Origin: an uncultured Roseburia sp.
GTDB lineage: Bacteria > Bacillota > Clostridia > Lachnospirales > Lachnospiraceae
Assembly (NCBI GenBank): GCA_910584215.1
Contig: CAJTYI010000024.1
Span: 1 to 23,798 of the forward strand
DNA: 23,798 nucleotides
Direction of reading: 5' to 3'
Shown here: positions 14,556 through 22,468 of the stretch, piece by piece
Numbering within the stretch: the first letter of the stretch is position 1
Layout: each line of letters opens with the position of its first letter
The notes under the pieces: generated by a model
Database searches by the model: none
The model's input: the letters and a program-made list of their open reading frames with translations, nothing else
What the model was told of the DNA's origin: nothing
Position numbers and translations under genes: made by a program

Positions 14556-15719
14556 TTATATGATCACAGCATCGACCGCAGCCCGCATCACCTCTGCGGC
14601 GTGGTCTTGTTTGGTGCATTGCAGGTGAAAGAGAGTTGTCTTGTCGGAAAGAAGTTCGGCGAACGAGACATTGTGCGCTAAAAGCTCGGCCGTCCAGGAC
14701 GGAGAGATCAAACGCTGCATCAGCCGAAGCGCACCGTCCTTGGGCGGGAGCACGCGGAGCGTGTCTGCACAAGCCTGCTGCAAGAACGTGATACCGCCGA
14801 GCGGGTAAGTTTTGGCTGTGAACTGATTAGAAGTACCGCACCACGGCAGGCCGTAGACCATCGGCAGGCCCTGTTCGACTGCCAGAAGATTGAGGTCGCC
14901 GTTTAAAACTTTTGTGCGGTAGAGCCGTTGCCAGAGGGCAGCGTGTGTGGATTTTCCGGTGCCGGAGGGGCCGGAGAAAAGCCATGCCCTGTCACGGTAC
15001 AAAATAGAGGCGGAGTGTACGGCAAAACATCCCAGGCGCTGCGCCAGTATTAGATAGGCAAAACGCATCGCGTGAAAAAGTTTCTCGCGCAGATCAAAAG
15101 ATGGGGACCCGTCACAGAAAAAAACTGCGGCGGAGCCGTCTGTCGCCACTTTAGCTTCCAGGATGCCGTAACCAGCAGGGTAGAGGAACAGATAATAGTC
15201 ATCGGTTCTGCAAATCGTAAGTTCCTCTGTGCGGATTAAAATATCGCCGATAGCACGGGAATCCGGCGCGCACATGGAGACATAGAGCATCAGATCGGGA
15301 AAAGACGGCTCCTTTCGGACGTCCTGTTTCGCGGTAAACGCATAAAAAGACGGGTGCAGAAGTTCGTTCGGGCCGTGATAGCCGACGATGGCGGGGCCGA
15401 TTTGAAAAACATGCCCAGCGTCGGCAGGATCGCGCGGCAGAGCGTGTTCGAGCATGTGAAAATGATTCATCTGCGCCAGAAAAGAAGAGATATCCGCTTC
15501 CAGGGCCGGGATATCTTCTTTTGCTGCCTGATAGTGTTCCGCTAGCAGGGCTAAGAGCTCCGCGCGGTCTGTCCCGCGCGCAAGCGGTTCATAAAATAGC
15601 AGCGTGGCATCGTTTAACCGCATACTGTGGCGGTGTTCTGCGATATTCTGTCCGTACGGAAGCAGATAATGTGTTCCTTTGATCTGGAACAGTGAATACC
15701 CTTTCTTTAATCTAATCAT
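14556..15719 (-). CDS. PqqD-like domain fused to HPr-kinase-like P-loop domain
   Basis: 387 residues from the ATG at 15719, preceded by GGGGGAA at the right distance; an ATG at 15731 is upstream of that site. The N-terminal part (about 1-95) looks like a PqqD/RRE-type peptide-binding winged helix (hydrophobic, then LNDATLLFYEPLARG...LLALLAEHY). The C-terminal part (about 225-387) is HprK/PEP-carboxykinase-like: H235 in AVHSAS, Walker A GPSGTGKST (250-258), NGD (273-275) in place of the second acidic motif, and LPWCGTSNQF. Relatives occur in peptide-modification clusters and as kinases of unknown substrate. It is divergent from the S26-PqqD-Pel operon and shares one palindromic promoter region with it, so the two units are probably co-regulated. 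The substrate is unknown. Confidence 0.75.
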   Translation of the reverse strand: MIRLKKGYSLFQIKGTHYLLPYGQNIAEHRHSMRLNDATLLFYEPLARGTDRAELLALLAEHYQAAKEDIPALEADISSFLAQMNHFHMLEHALPRDPADAGHVFQIGPAIVGYHGPNELLHPSFYAFTAKQDVRKEPSFPDLMLYVSMCAPDSRAIGDILIRTEELTICRTDDYYLFLYPAGYGILEAKVATDGSAAVFFCDGSPSFDLREKLFHAMRFAYLILAQRLGCFAVHSASILYRDRAWLFSGPSGTGKSTHAALWQRLYRTKVLNGDLNLLAVEQGLPMVYGLPWCGTSNQFTAKTYPLGGITFLQQACADTLRVLPPKDGALRLMQRLISPSWTAELLAHNVSFAELLSDKTTLFHLQCTKQDHAAEVMRAAVDAVII

Positions 15720-15811
15720 AATTTCCCCCATTTATGCATTGTGAACTGGGTTTCCAGCCGTTTTTATATTTAACGTTACGATACCGCAAGACGGTAACTT
15801 TTACAAATCTT

Positions 15812-15844
15812 ATTATAGCATTTTCTGGCGTAAAATGCTATAAT
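15812..15844. promoter_or_regulatory. Divergent mirror-image extended -10 promoters in a perfect 13-bp inverted repeat
   Basis: ATTATAGCATTTT (15812-15824), a 7-base spacer, and AAAATGCTATAAT (15832-15844) are exact reverse complements. Each arm ends in TGCTATAAT, an extended -10 box: on the plus strand it drives the S26-PqqD-Pel genes, on the minus strand the PqqD/HprK gene. No good -35 is present on either side, so one dimeric protein bound at the dyad could control both directions. A second small dyad (TACCG-CAAGA-CGGTA, 15782-15796) lies in the leftward leader. Confidence 0.7.
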
Positions 15845-15888
15845 AGTTAGAACATGGGAAAGTATACGTGAAAACAGGGTGGTACAAA

Positions 15889-16329
15889 ATGGAGACGAAA
15901 GTGGACATTGAACAGTTATTGCGGGACAGGCAGTCCATTCAAATGACGGTCAACGGTTACAGTATGTATCCAATGTTGACACCCAATCGGGATATGGTGA
16001 TTTTGTCGCCATTGCCTGCGCGGCCGCTTCGGCGCGGTGACGTTGTGCTATACCGGAGAGAGAACAGCATTTTGGTGCTGCACCGGGTACACCGGGCGGC
16101 ATCTGAGGGGCTGTATATGGTGGGGGACAACCAGACCAAGATCGAGGGGCCGCTTGCCTACAGCCAGGCGCGCGGGATTTTGACGGCGTTTGTGAGAAAA
16201 GGGAAAACAATATCGGTGCACCAGCCCATCTATCGGGTTGTCAGCCGCATCTGGCTTGTGATGCGGCCGTTTCGCCACAGCATCGCCGTGCTGGTGCATA
16301 AGATCAAGGTCATATTTCGATGCGTGTGA
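15889..16329 (+). CDS. S26/S24-like signal-peptidase-type protease
   Basis: 146 residues from the ATG at 15889 (AGGGTGG six bases upstream); a GTG at 15868 with GGGAAAG is an alternative that adds 7 residues. The motif VNGYSMYPML places the candidate nucleophile at S25, and RRGDVVLYR (48-56) is the next conserved box. In LVLHRVHR the H65 stands where ER/SipW-type signal peptidases have a catalytic histidine instead of lysine. YMVGDN matches the conserved GDN box. There is no N-terminal membrane anchor; the C-terminal 40 residues are hydrophobic-basic and may be membrane associated. Such small peptidases are common next to PqqD and HprK-like genes in Lachnospiraceae. The substrate is not visible in the window. 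Confidence 0.7.
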   Translation: METKVDIEQLLRDRQSIQMTVNGYSMYPMLTPNRDMVILSPLPARPLRRGDVVLYRRENSILVLHRVHRAASEGLYMVGDNQTKIEGPLAYSQARGILTAFVRKGKTISVHQPIYRVVSRIWLVMRPFRHSIAVLVHKIKVIFRCV

Positions 16330-16348
16330 CGGCAGACAGGGAGATACG

Positions 16349-16369
16349 ATGAAGACGAACGGAGCCTAA
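16349..16369 (+). other. Six-codon mini-ORF with ribosome binding site
   Basis: GGGAGA, four bases, then ATG and MKTNGA followed by a stop, in the 64-base gap between the S26-like gene and the PqqD-like gene. It is probably chance or a translation-coupling element; too short to be a RiPP precursor. Confidence 0.2.
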
Positions 16370-16393
16370 TGCCGCGCAGAAATGAGGGAAATT

Positions 16394-16654
16394 ATGGGCG
16401 AGAAGAGATACCGGCTGCGCGCCGCGGCGGGGAGCTATTGGCTGCTTGATCTCTGGCAGGACGGCAGGGATGCGAAGCCGCCGTTGGAGTTAAACGAAAG
16501 CGGGGCCATGCTCTGGGAGCTGATGGAGCAGGGGATGGATTTAGAAGAGATGGCTCTTTTTGTGAGCGAACACTACGGTATTGAGAGACAAGCGGCGAGG
16601 GCAGATGCCGGGCAGTTTGTAGAAAGGCTAAAATTGGCGGGAATTGCGCTGTAA
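16394..16654 (+). CDS. PqqD-like protein (RRE-type peptide-binding chaperone)
   Basis: 86 residues from the ATG at 16394, which has GAGGGA six bases upstream (an ATG at 16382 precedes that site). It has the size and pattern of PqqD: a beta-rich start (KRYRLRAAAGSYWLLDL), then LNESGAMLWELMEQGMDLEEMALFVSEHYG with the conserved N-E/T-S/T-G-A-x-LWEL block, then a helix ending LKLAGIAL. PqqD proteins bind a precursor peptide for a modifying enzyme, yet no radical SAM enzyme or precursor is nearby. The gene is 14 bases before pelD and clearly in its operon. Confidence 0.8.
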   Translation: MGEKRYRLRAAAGSYWLLDLWQDGRDAKPPLELNESGAMLWELMEQGMDLEEMALFVSEHYGIERQAARADAGQFVERLKLAGIAL

Positions 16655-16668
16655 TACGGAGGACAGGG

Positions 16669-18864
16669 ATGGAGATATTGTTGGTCGGCAGTGACAACGA
16701 GTTTATGCGTTCACTGATTAACAAGTTAAATAAAGAGGGTCACCGCCCGTATGTTTTAACCGGAAACAAAAACCAGGTTGGTGCCTATAAAAATGCCTAT
16801 GAGAGATACCGGTTCCCCTATGACAGCGATTGTTTAAAGGAGATTTTTGACAGCGTAAAACCGGATGTCACCATATTTTTGGGTGTTTACGACTATAACT
16901 TCGACTGGTCAGACCCCAGAAAAGAATCGGTGCGCTTTCTGACGGCGCTGCAAAATATATTGACCTCCTTTTCTACCTTAAAAAAGGGGAGATTTATCTA
17001 TCTTTCCTCTGAGGAGGTGTATTCACAGTCTTATCCGAATGATATACCCGAGTCGGAGGAGACGTCGGCCATCAGCTTTAAGAGCGTGGCGATCACACAG
17101 GGGGAGGAGGTCTGCCGCAATTACAGACAGACGATGGGAGTCGACACGCTGATCTTGCGCATGGACCATTTATATATGCTGCCGGACAAAGACCAGGGCG
17201 ATAACCCGGTTGTCGTGGATAGCAATATTTGCAGCAGGATGTGTGTGGAGGCCGTGCGCACGGGACACATCCAGGCGAATGCAAACAAAAAATTTTCGCT
17301 GCTGTATGTCGATGATGCGGTGGAAGCTTTGTATAAAGTAGTAAACGGTGTGGAGCTTAAATTGAACTTGTATCATGTTTCCTCCGGTGAGCTGATCGAC
17401 GAGTTGAAGCTTGCCAAGATGATTCAAAGGGAGATGGGAAACGGAGTCTCCATCATCGATAATACGGTGGGCAATGTCCTGCGGGTCGTTCTCTCCAATC
17501 ACGCATTTGCCAGTGAGTTTGGACTGACTATTTTTCATCATGTGGGTGATGTGATGGAGAAGATGGTTAAGTATGTTCAAAAAAACAGGAGCAGTTTTGT
17601 GCAGCTGGAAGATGTCGGTGAGGGCAGGAGAGGACAGTTAAAGCAAAGGCTCCGCGTCATCATCAATGCGCTGATTCCGTTTATAGAAAATCTTATCTGT
17701 TTTATCCCATTTTTTATGTTAAATAACCGCGCAGTCGGCAGCCGCTATTTTGCAAATCTGGATTTTTATTTGCTCTATGTGCTGCTTTTTGCGATTGTTC
17801 ATGGGCAGCAGCAGGCGACGGTTTCTGCCGTGCTCGCGGTCGCGGGTTATATTTTCCGACAGATGTATCACCGCACCGGCCTTGAGGTACTGCTGGACTA
17901 CAACACTTATGTGTGGATTGCCCAGTTGTTTATCCTGGGGCTTGTCGTCGGCTATATGAAAGACCGCCTGCGCACCATACGCAATGAGACCAGGAACGAG
18001 GTCAAATATATGGAGAGCCAGCTCGACGATATTCAAGATATCAACACCAGCAATGTCCGCATCAAAAATATGCTGGAGGTACAGCTAGTCAACCAGAATG
18101 ACAGCTTTGGCAAACTGTACGAAATCACGTCCAGCCTTGATCAGTATGAACCGTCGGAGGTGCTTTTTTACGCCGCTGAGATTTTGGCCAAGCTGATCGA
18201 CAGCAGGGATGTTGCGATCTATACCGTTGCCAACCGCTCCTATGCCCGTCTGTTTTCGGCGACGTCGCCGAGGGCGCGCGAGCTTGGCAACTCCATCGAG
18301 TACACGAAGATGGAAGATATGTATCATCTGATCAAAGAAAAGCGTGTCTATATCAATCGCAGTATGGACGCCAGATATCCGCTGATGGCGGACGCCATTT
18401 TTGCGGAAGATGAAATGCAGCTGATTCTTATGGTATGGGGGATTCCGTGGGAGCGCATGACGCTCAGTCAGGCCAATATGCTAGTGATTATCGGCTATCT
18501 GATACAGAATGCAGTGCTGCGTGCCAACCGCTATCTGGAGGCTTTGGAGAATCAGCGCTACTTAGAGGGTACGCGGGTGCTCGGCGAGGAGGCGTTCCGC
18601 TCGCTGGTCAAAGCTTATCTGACCGCCCGGAACAAAGGGCTTACCGAGTGCACGTTTTTGAAAGTCGACATCGGCGCGCATGATATTGAAGACGCCGGGA
18701 GCCAGTTGACAAAGCTTATGCGGCAGTCCGATTATATCGGGCAGATGCAGGGAACCATTTATGTGCTGCTCTGCAATACCAACGCCACAGATGCGGATTT
18801 CGTTATGAAGCGCTTCGCAAATATCGGCTATCAGGGCTATATTCAGGAGGAGATGAATATATGA
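16669..18864 (+). CDS. pelD: PelD-like c-di-GMP receptor with N-terminal SDR domain
   Basis: 731 residues, ATG with GGAGG upstream. Residues 1-305 look like an extended SDR (NAD-dependent epimerase) fold: ILLVGSDNEF at the start, FIYLSSEEVYS and LLYVDDAVEALYKVV. The glycine-rich GxxGxxG is degenerate and no YxxxK is evident, so it is probably inactive. Four or so membrane helices follow (about 328-435), then a coiled coil (440-470), a GAF-like domain (about 473-630) and a degenerate GGDEF domain (632-731). In the last, RQSD at 685-688 matches the RxxD c-di-GMP inhibitory site exactly five residues before QGTIY, which replaces GGDEF. This is the PelD architecture: a membrane receptor that turns on Pel polysaccharide synthesis when it binds c-di-GMP. 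Its stop overlaps the next start. Confidence 0.8.
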   Translation: MEILLVGSDNEFMRSLINKLNKEGHRPYVLTGNKNQVGAYKNAYERYRFPYDSDCLKEIFDSVKPDVTIFLGVYDYNFDWSDPRKESVRFLTALQNILTSFSTLKKGRFIYLSSEEVYSQSYPNDIPESEETSAISFKSVAITQGEEVCRNYRQTMGVDTLILRMDHLYMLPDKDQGDNPVVVDSNICSRMCVEAVRTGHIQANANKKFSLLYVDDAVEALYKVVNGVELKLNLYHVSSGELIDELKLAKMIQREMGNGVSIIDNTVGNVLRVVLSNHAFASEFGLTIFHHVGDVMEKMVKYVQKNRSSFVQLEDVGEGRRGQLKQRLRVIINALIPFIENLICFIPFFMLNNRAVGSRYFANLDFYLLYVLLFAIVHGQQQATVSAVLAVAGYIFRQMYHRTGLEVLLDYNTYVWIAQLFILGLVVGYMKDRLRTIRNETRNEVKYMESQLDDIQDINTSNVRIKNMLEVQLVNQNDSFGKLYEITSSLDQYEPSEVLFYAAEILAKLIDSRDVAIYTVANRSYARLFSATSPRARELGNSIEYTKMEDMYHLIKEKRVYINRSMDARYPLMADAIFAEDEMQLILMVWGIPWERMTLSQANMLVIIGYLIQNAVLRANRYLEALENQRYLEGTRVLGEEAFRSLVKAYLTARNKGLTECTFLKVDIGAHDIEDAGSQLTKLMRQSDYIGQMQGTIYVLLCNTNATDADFVMKRFANIGYQGYIQEEMNI

Positions 18865-19895
18865 GGAAAGTAATTTTCTTTTTCCTGATTTTATGCGGCA
18901 ACGCTCTGATCGCTGTTCTTTATCTGATTTTTGGGCTTATACGCACCGGCAAACAAAGCAGAAAGAGCCAGGCGCGGGCCCAGGATATGTCCGCCGGGGA
19001 GGAACAAGAAGCGCAGAATGGGGAGGAGAAAGAGGGCACGCAGGAGAAAATTCAGGAAGAGAAGGACGGGGACAATTTTGAGGGAAGGGCGGCCTATATC
19101 ATACGGTTTGCTGTGATGCTGCTATGTCCGGTGGTGGGGGTCGTGTTTTTTGGAGTCGGCCATCTGATGTACCTGTTTGTGTTCCGAAAAGATGTCAACC
19201 TGGAGGATGTCGTATTCAGCAAGGAGCGCGTGAAAACCAATGAGCGTGCGGATGAAGAGCGGGAGCGCAATATGGCTCCGCTTGAGGAGGCGATTGCGGT
19301 CAGCGACAAAGAGAGTCTCCGCAATCTGATGCTTAATGTAATCCGCGGTGACATCCAAAATTCACTGGCAGCCATTTCACTGGCGCTCAACAGCCCCGAT
19401 TCGGAGACTTCCCACTATGCGGCTAGCGTCTTGCAGGACGAGCTGAACAATTTCCGCGTCAATGTACAGAAGCTGCGGCGGGAGATCGAAAAAGAGAAAG
19501 ACGAGGAGACGGCGTGTGAAAAAACGCTGATTCCTTACATGAACAATGTGCTGGAACAGCGTGTTTTTACCGAGATGGAGCAGAAAAATATGGTGGAGCA
19601 GTTTGTGGAGACCGGGGAAGCGCTGTACCGCAAAAACCGCTATCAATTGACGAGCCAGTATTACGAATGGATTTGCCTGCGCCTTTTGGATATCAGGGAT
19701 TTTCCGCGGATGGAGCAGTGGTGCACCCGCGCGGCAGAGCAGTATCCCGACGAACTGTCGAGTTATACCTGTAAGTTAAAACTTTACTTTACGGCACAGC
19801 AGAAAGAGAAATTTTTTGAGACGCTCGACGAATTGAAGCAGTCGAGCATTGTCATAGACAGGGAAACGTTAGAGTTAATACGAACATTTAGTTGA
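18861..19895 (+). CDS. pelE: PelE-like membrane/TPR protein
   Basis: 344 residues; the ATG overlaps the pelD stop (ATGA), so translation is coupled. TM1 is at about 5-27, then a highly charged E/K-rich linker (30-72), TM2 at about 77-107, and a helical cytoplasmic region (125-344) with TPR-like helical pairs such as GEALYRKNRYQLTSQYYEW and FPRMEQWCTRAAEQYPDELS. Two N-terminal membrane helices plus TPR repeats directly after PelD is the PelE pattern; PelE is thought to organise the PelD-PelF-PelG synthase complex. Identification rests on architecture and neighbours more than on sequence identity. Confidence 0.7.
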   Translation: MRKVIFFFLILCGNALIAVLYLIFGLIRTGKQSRKSQARAQDMSAGEEQEAQNGEEKEGTQEKIQEEKDGDNFEGRAAYIIRFAVMLLCPVVGVVFFGVGHLMYLFVFRKDVNLEDVVFSKERVKTNERADEERERNMAPLEEAIAVSDKESLRNLMLNVIRGDIQNSLAAISLALNSPDSETSHYAASVLQDELNNFRVNVQKLRREIEKEKDEETACEKTLIPYMNNVLEQRVFTEMEQKNMVEQFVETGEALYRKNRYQLTSQYYEWICLRLLDIRDFPRMEQWCTRAAEQYPDELSSYTCKLKLYFTAQQKEKFFETLDELKQSSIVIDRETLELIRTFS

Positions 19896-19925
19896 TGAGA
19901 CAGAGGACGCAGGGAGGTGATGACA

Positions 19926-22448
19926 ATGTCCATGAATGTACTGACGATCTTGCAATTTTTACAGATTCTGGCCGTGTATCTGGTGATGACGGTACTGCTG
20001 CCGTCTGTGCTGTTATATTCTAACATCAAAAAGCTTAAATTTTCGTTCCGCTTTATGGTGTATCAGATGGTCGGAAATTTTTACATGATGAGCATTGTTT
20101 TCCTGCTGCAGCTTTTGCATATCTCAAACCGCGTTACGCTGATTTTGTTTACGGTCGTGCCCTACGGCGTGGCCTATGTGGTGATCAAAAAAAGGCATCC
20201 GGTAAAAATGGCAAAGAAGGCGTTGAACAATGCCGAGCGTCTCGCAGGCGGCCAATTTGGCAAACGCCTGTTTATGCGCCGTGTCAGAACAAAAGCTTTC
20301 CGGTCTTTTCGGCGTATGGGAAGGCGCTGTCTGCGCAGCTTCGGAAGAAATTTTTTGGATATTGTGCTTATTGCTGCCCTGACGGCCGGCCTTTGTTATG
20401 CATACGGCTCAAATCTGCTCTTCCATTACGGCTATTGTGAGTCTGATCTTCCGGTGCACAATTACTGGATTAATTATCTGAGCCGGAATAAGATCTTTGT
20501 CGCCGGCATCTATCCGTTTGGATTTCACTGTGTAATCTATTATTTGCACGAGGTGTTCGGCATTGCCACGTTTGTGCTGCTGCGCGTTTTTTGTTTTGTG
20601 CAGACGATCATGATCCATTATATGCTGCTGGCGTTCACCAAGAGCTGCTGTAAATCAAAATTTGCGCCCTATGTGGGCGTGTATATATACACGATGCTTG
20701 GCATTTTCGGCGAGAATACTTATATCCGCTATCACGCGACACTGCCGCAGGAGTACGGCATGTTATTTATTCTGCCGTCAATTTATTTCCTGTTTGCTTT
20801 TTTTGAGAAACGGAAGAAAAAAGAAAAAGAAGACTTCTGGTATCTGGCGGGGTTTGCCATCAGTTTCAGTATGACGTTGTCAGCGCATTTTTACGATACG
20901 ATGATAGCCGGTTTATTGTGTGTCGGTGTTGCGGTGGGCTATTGTTTTCGCCTGTTCCGCAGAAAATACTTTGGCAAGGTGATGCTGGCGGGCTTTTTGG
21001 CGATCATGATCGCCGTTTTCCCCATGGGAGTGGCGTTTGCCATGGGAACACCGCTGCAAGGGTCGCTTGGCTGGGGCTTAAATGTCATCATGGGCAGGAA
21101 TAATAAAACAAATGATACCACGACCACCACGGCTACGGAGCGCGTGGAGGACGACGACGGGCGCGAGGATACGCAAAATGCGGAGACGGATACCGAGGAG
21201 GAGAGCGAGAGCAAAGGAGTAGCGGACAGTCAAAACGGGGGAAGTGAGAGCAAAGGAGTAACGGACAGTCAAAACGGGGGAAGTGAGAGCAAAGGAGTAG
21301 CGGACAGTCAAAACGAGGGAAGCGAGAGCAAAGGAGTAGCGGACAGTCAAAACGAGGGAAGCGAAAACATAGAGACGACGGAGCGGGCGGAGGCAGAAAG
21401 CGGGAGCATAGGGGCTGGGGCGGCCACCCTCTCCGCGAAAGGCGTGGGTACGCTTGCGGTGGCCGGCGGCGCTTCTCTTCCGCAGAAGATGGGCGGCGTG
21501 CTTCGGCGTGCTTATCGGGGGTTCTGGGATGCCATGCGCATCTATGTGATCGGCGACAGCTATCCGGTCTTTCAGTATGCGGTGCCGCTGTCTATGGCAC
21601 TGCTGGCGCTGCTTGCCGTGATCTTCTTTTTGCTGCGGCGGACGGACTATGCGGCCCGCTTCCTGTCCATGAGCGCGGGGCTTGTGCTGCTTGCTGTTTT
21701 GCAGGGTTCCTCGCGCATGGGGCTGCCGACTCTGATGGATGCGATTCGGACCTGTATCTTTTTCTCCTATGTCCTTGCGGCAGTGTGGGGAATGTGTGCG
21801 GACGGCATATTACAACTAATTTTCGGCTGGTTTCAAAAGAAGTGGATGCTGCATCTTGCTTCTATGGCTGTGCTTGCGTCATTGGTAATAACGACAACCT
21901 GGGCGGGACTTTTGCGCGCTCTGCCTGACCGCAAGGCGTTGCAGACGAATGATGCGATTCTTTGTCTGACGAATATCCTGCACGATAATGAGGATTTTAC
22001 CTGGACGATCTGTTCGGCGAATGACGAACTGCGCATGGGCGAAGATTACGGTTATCATTATGAGGTGCACACGTTTTTAAAGGAAATGGAAAATAAAGGG
22101 TCAAGCGGGGAAATCATCATTCCCACGCCCCGGGTGTACTTCTTTGTAGAAAAAGTACCGGTTACGTTCGCCAGGGCTTACGAGGGCGGTGAGCCCGTTG
22201 TGAGCGAGGATGCGGCAACGATGCGCCTGCCGCTTAGCGTCGGAATCAGCATGTATAAAGGGAATAATCGATGGATTGAGATGTCCAGATTATATTATTG
22301 GGCGCAGAAATTTATGGAAATATACCCCAATGAAATGACGGTATATTATGAGTCCGACAATTTTGTATGTTACTGTGTGGAGCAGGATATGTACAGCCTG
22401 TTTAATTTCTCGATTGATTACGGTTACAATATGATGGGCACGCAGTAG
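19926..22448 (+). CDS. Large polytopic membrane protein, GT-C glycosyltransferase-like
   Basis: 840 residues from the ATG at 19926, eight bases after GGGAGG (GTG/ATG codons at 19917-19920 are too close to it). Three N-terminal membrane helices (to about 90) precede a very basic stretch (about 90-140), many more helices up to about 400, a hydrophilic acidic and Thr-rich loop (about 385-490) containing a tandem repeat, more helices (about 530-660), and a C-terminal soluble domain of about 170 residues. After the fourth helix, YCESDLPVHNYWINYL (E172, D174) followed by YPFGFH resembles the ExD/DxD first-loop signature and YPPGFH box of GT-C glycosyltransferases. It may add or transfer a sugar, or modify the exopolysaccharide outside the membrane. 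I do not know it as a standard Pel protein. Confidence 0.55.
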   Translation: MSMNVLTILQFLQILAVYLVMTVLLPSVLLYSNIKKLKFSFRFMVYQMVGNFYMMSIVFLLQLLHISNRVTLILFTVVPYGVAYVVIKKRHPVKMAKKALNNAERLAGGQFGKRLFMRRVRTKAFRSFRRMGRRCLRSFGRNFLDIVLIAALTAGLCYAYGSNLLFHYGYCESDLPVHNYWINYLSRNKIFVAGIYPFGFHCVIYYLHEVFGIATFVLLRVFCFVQTIMIHYMLLAFTKSCCKSKFAPYVGVYIYTMLGIFGENTYIRYHATLPQEYGMLFILPSIYFLFAFFEKRKKKEKEDFWYLAGFAISFSMTLSAHFYDTMIAGLLCVGVAVGYCFRLFRRKYFGKVMLAGFLAIMIAVFPMGVAFAMGTPLQGSLGWGLNVIMGRNNKTNDTTTTTATERVEDDDGREDTQNAETDTEEESESKGVADSQNGGSESKGVTDSQNGGSESKGVADSQNEGSESKGVADSQNEGSENIETTERAEAESGSIGAGAATLSAKGVGTLAVAGGASLPQKMGGVLRRAYRGFWDAMRIYVIGDSYPVFQYAVPLSMALLALLAVIFFLLRRTDYAARFLSMSAGLVLLAVLQGSSRMGLPTLMDAIRTCIFFSYVLAAVWGMCADGILQLIFGWFQKKWMLHLASMAVLASLVITTTWAGLLRALPDRKALQTNDAILCLTNILHDNEDFTWTICSANDELRMGEDYGYHYEVHTFLKEMENKGSSGEIIIPTPRVYFFVEKVPVTFARAYEGGEPVVSEDAATMRLPLSVGISMYKGNNRWIEMSRLYYWAQKFMEIYPNEMTVYYESDNFVCYCVEQDMYSLFNFSIDYGYNMMGTQ
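21204..21359 (+). repeat. 39-bp tandem repeat, four copies, in frame (VNTR)
   Basis: Four near-identical 39-bp units (21204-21242, 21243-21281, 21282-21320, 21321-21359) encode SESKGVADSQNGG-like 13-residue units at residues 427-478 of the membrane protein. Copies differ by only a few bases (GCG/ACG, GGG/GAG, AGC/AGT), and a fifth, degenerate copy begins AGCGAAAAC. Each unit is a multiple of three, so gain or loss of copies changes loop length without breaking the frame. Confidence 0.92.
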
Positions 22449-22468
22449 TCGGCTGATGGGGGTGGATG

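Noticed and set aside
20939..21350. Minus-strand ORFs over the 39-bp repeats (repetitive VLTVRYSFAL text)
   Set aside because: They are mirror readings of the tandem repeat in the plus-strand gene and have no start signal or context.
21204..21359. CRISPR array
   Set aside because: The repeats are directly tandem without spacers, are a multiple of three and lie in frame inside a gene.
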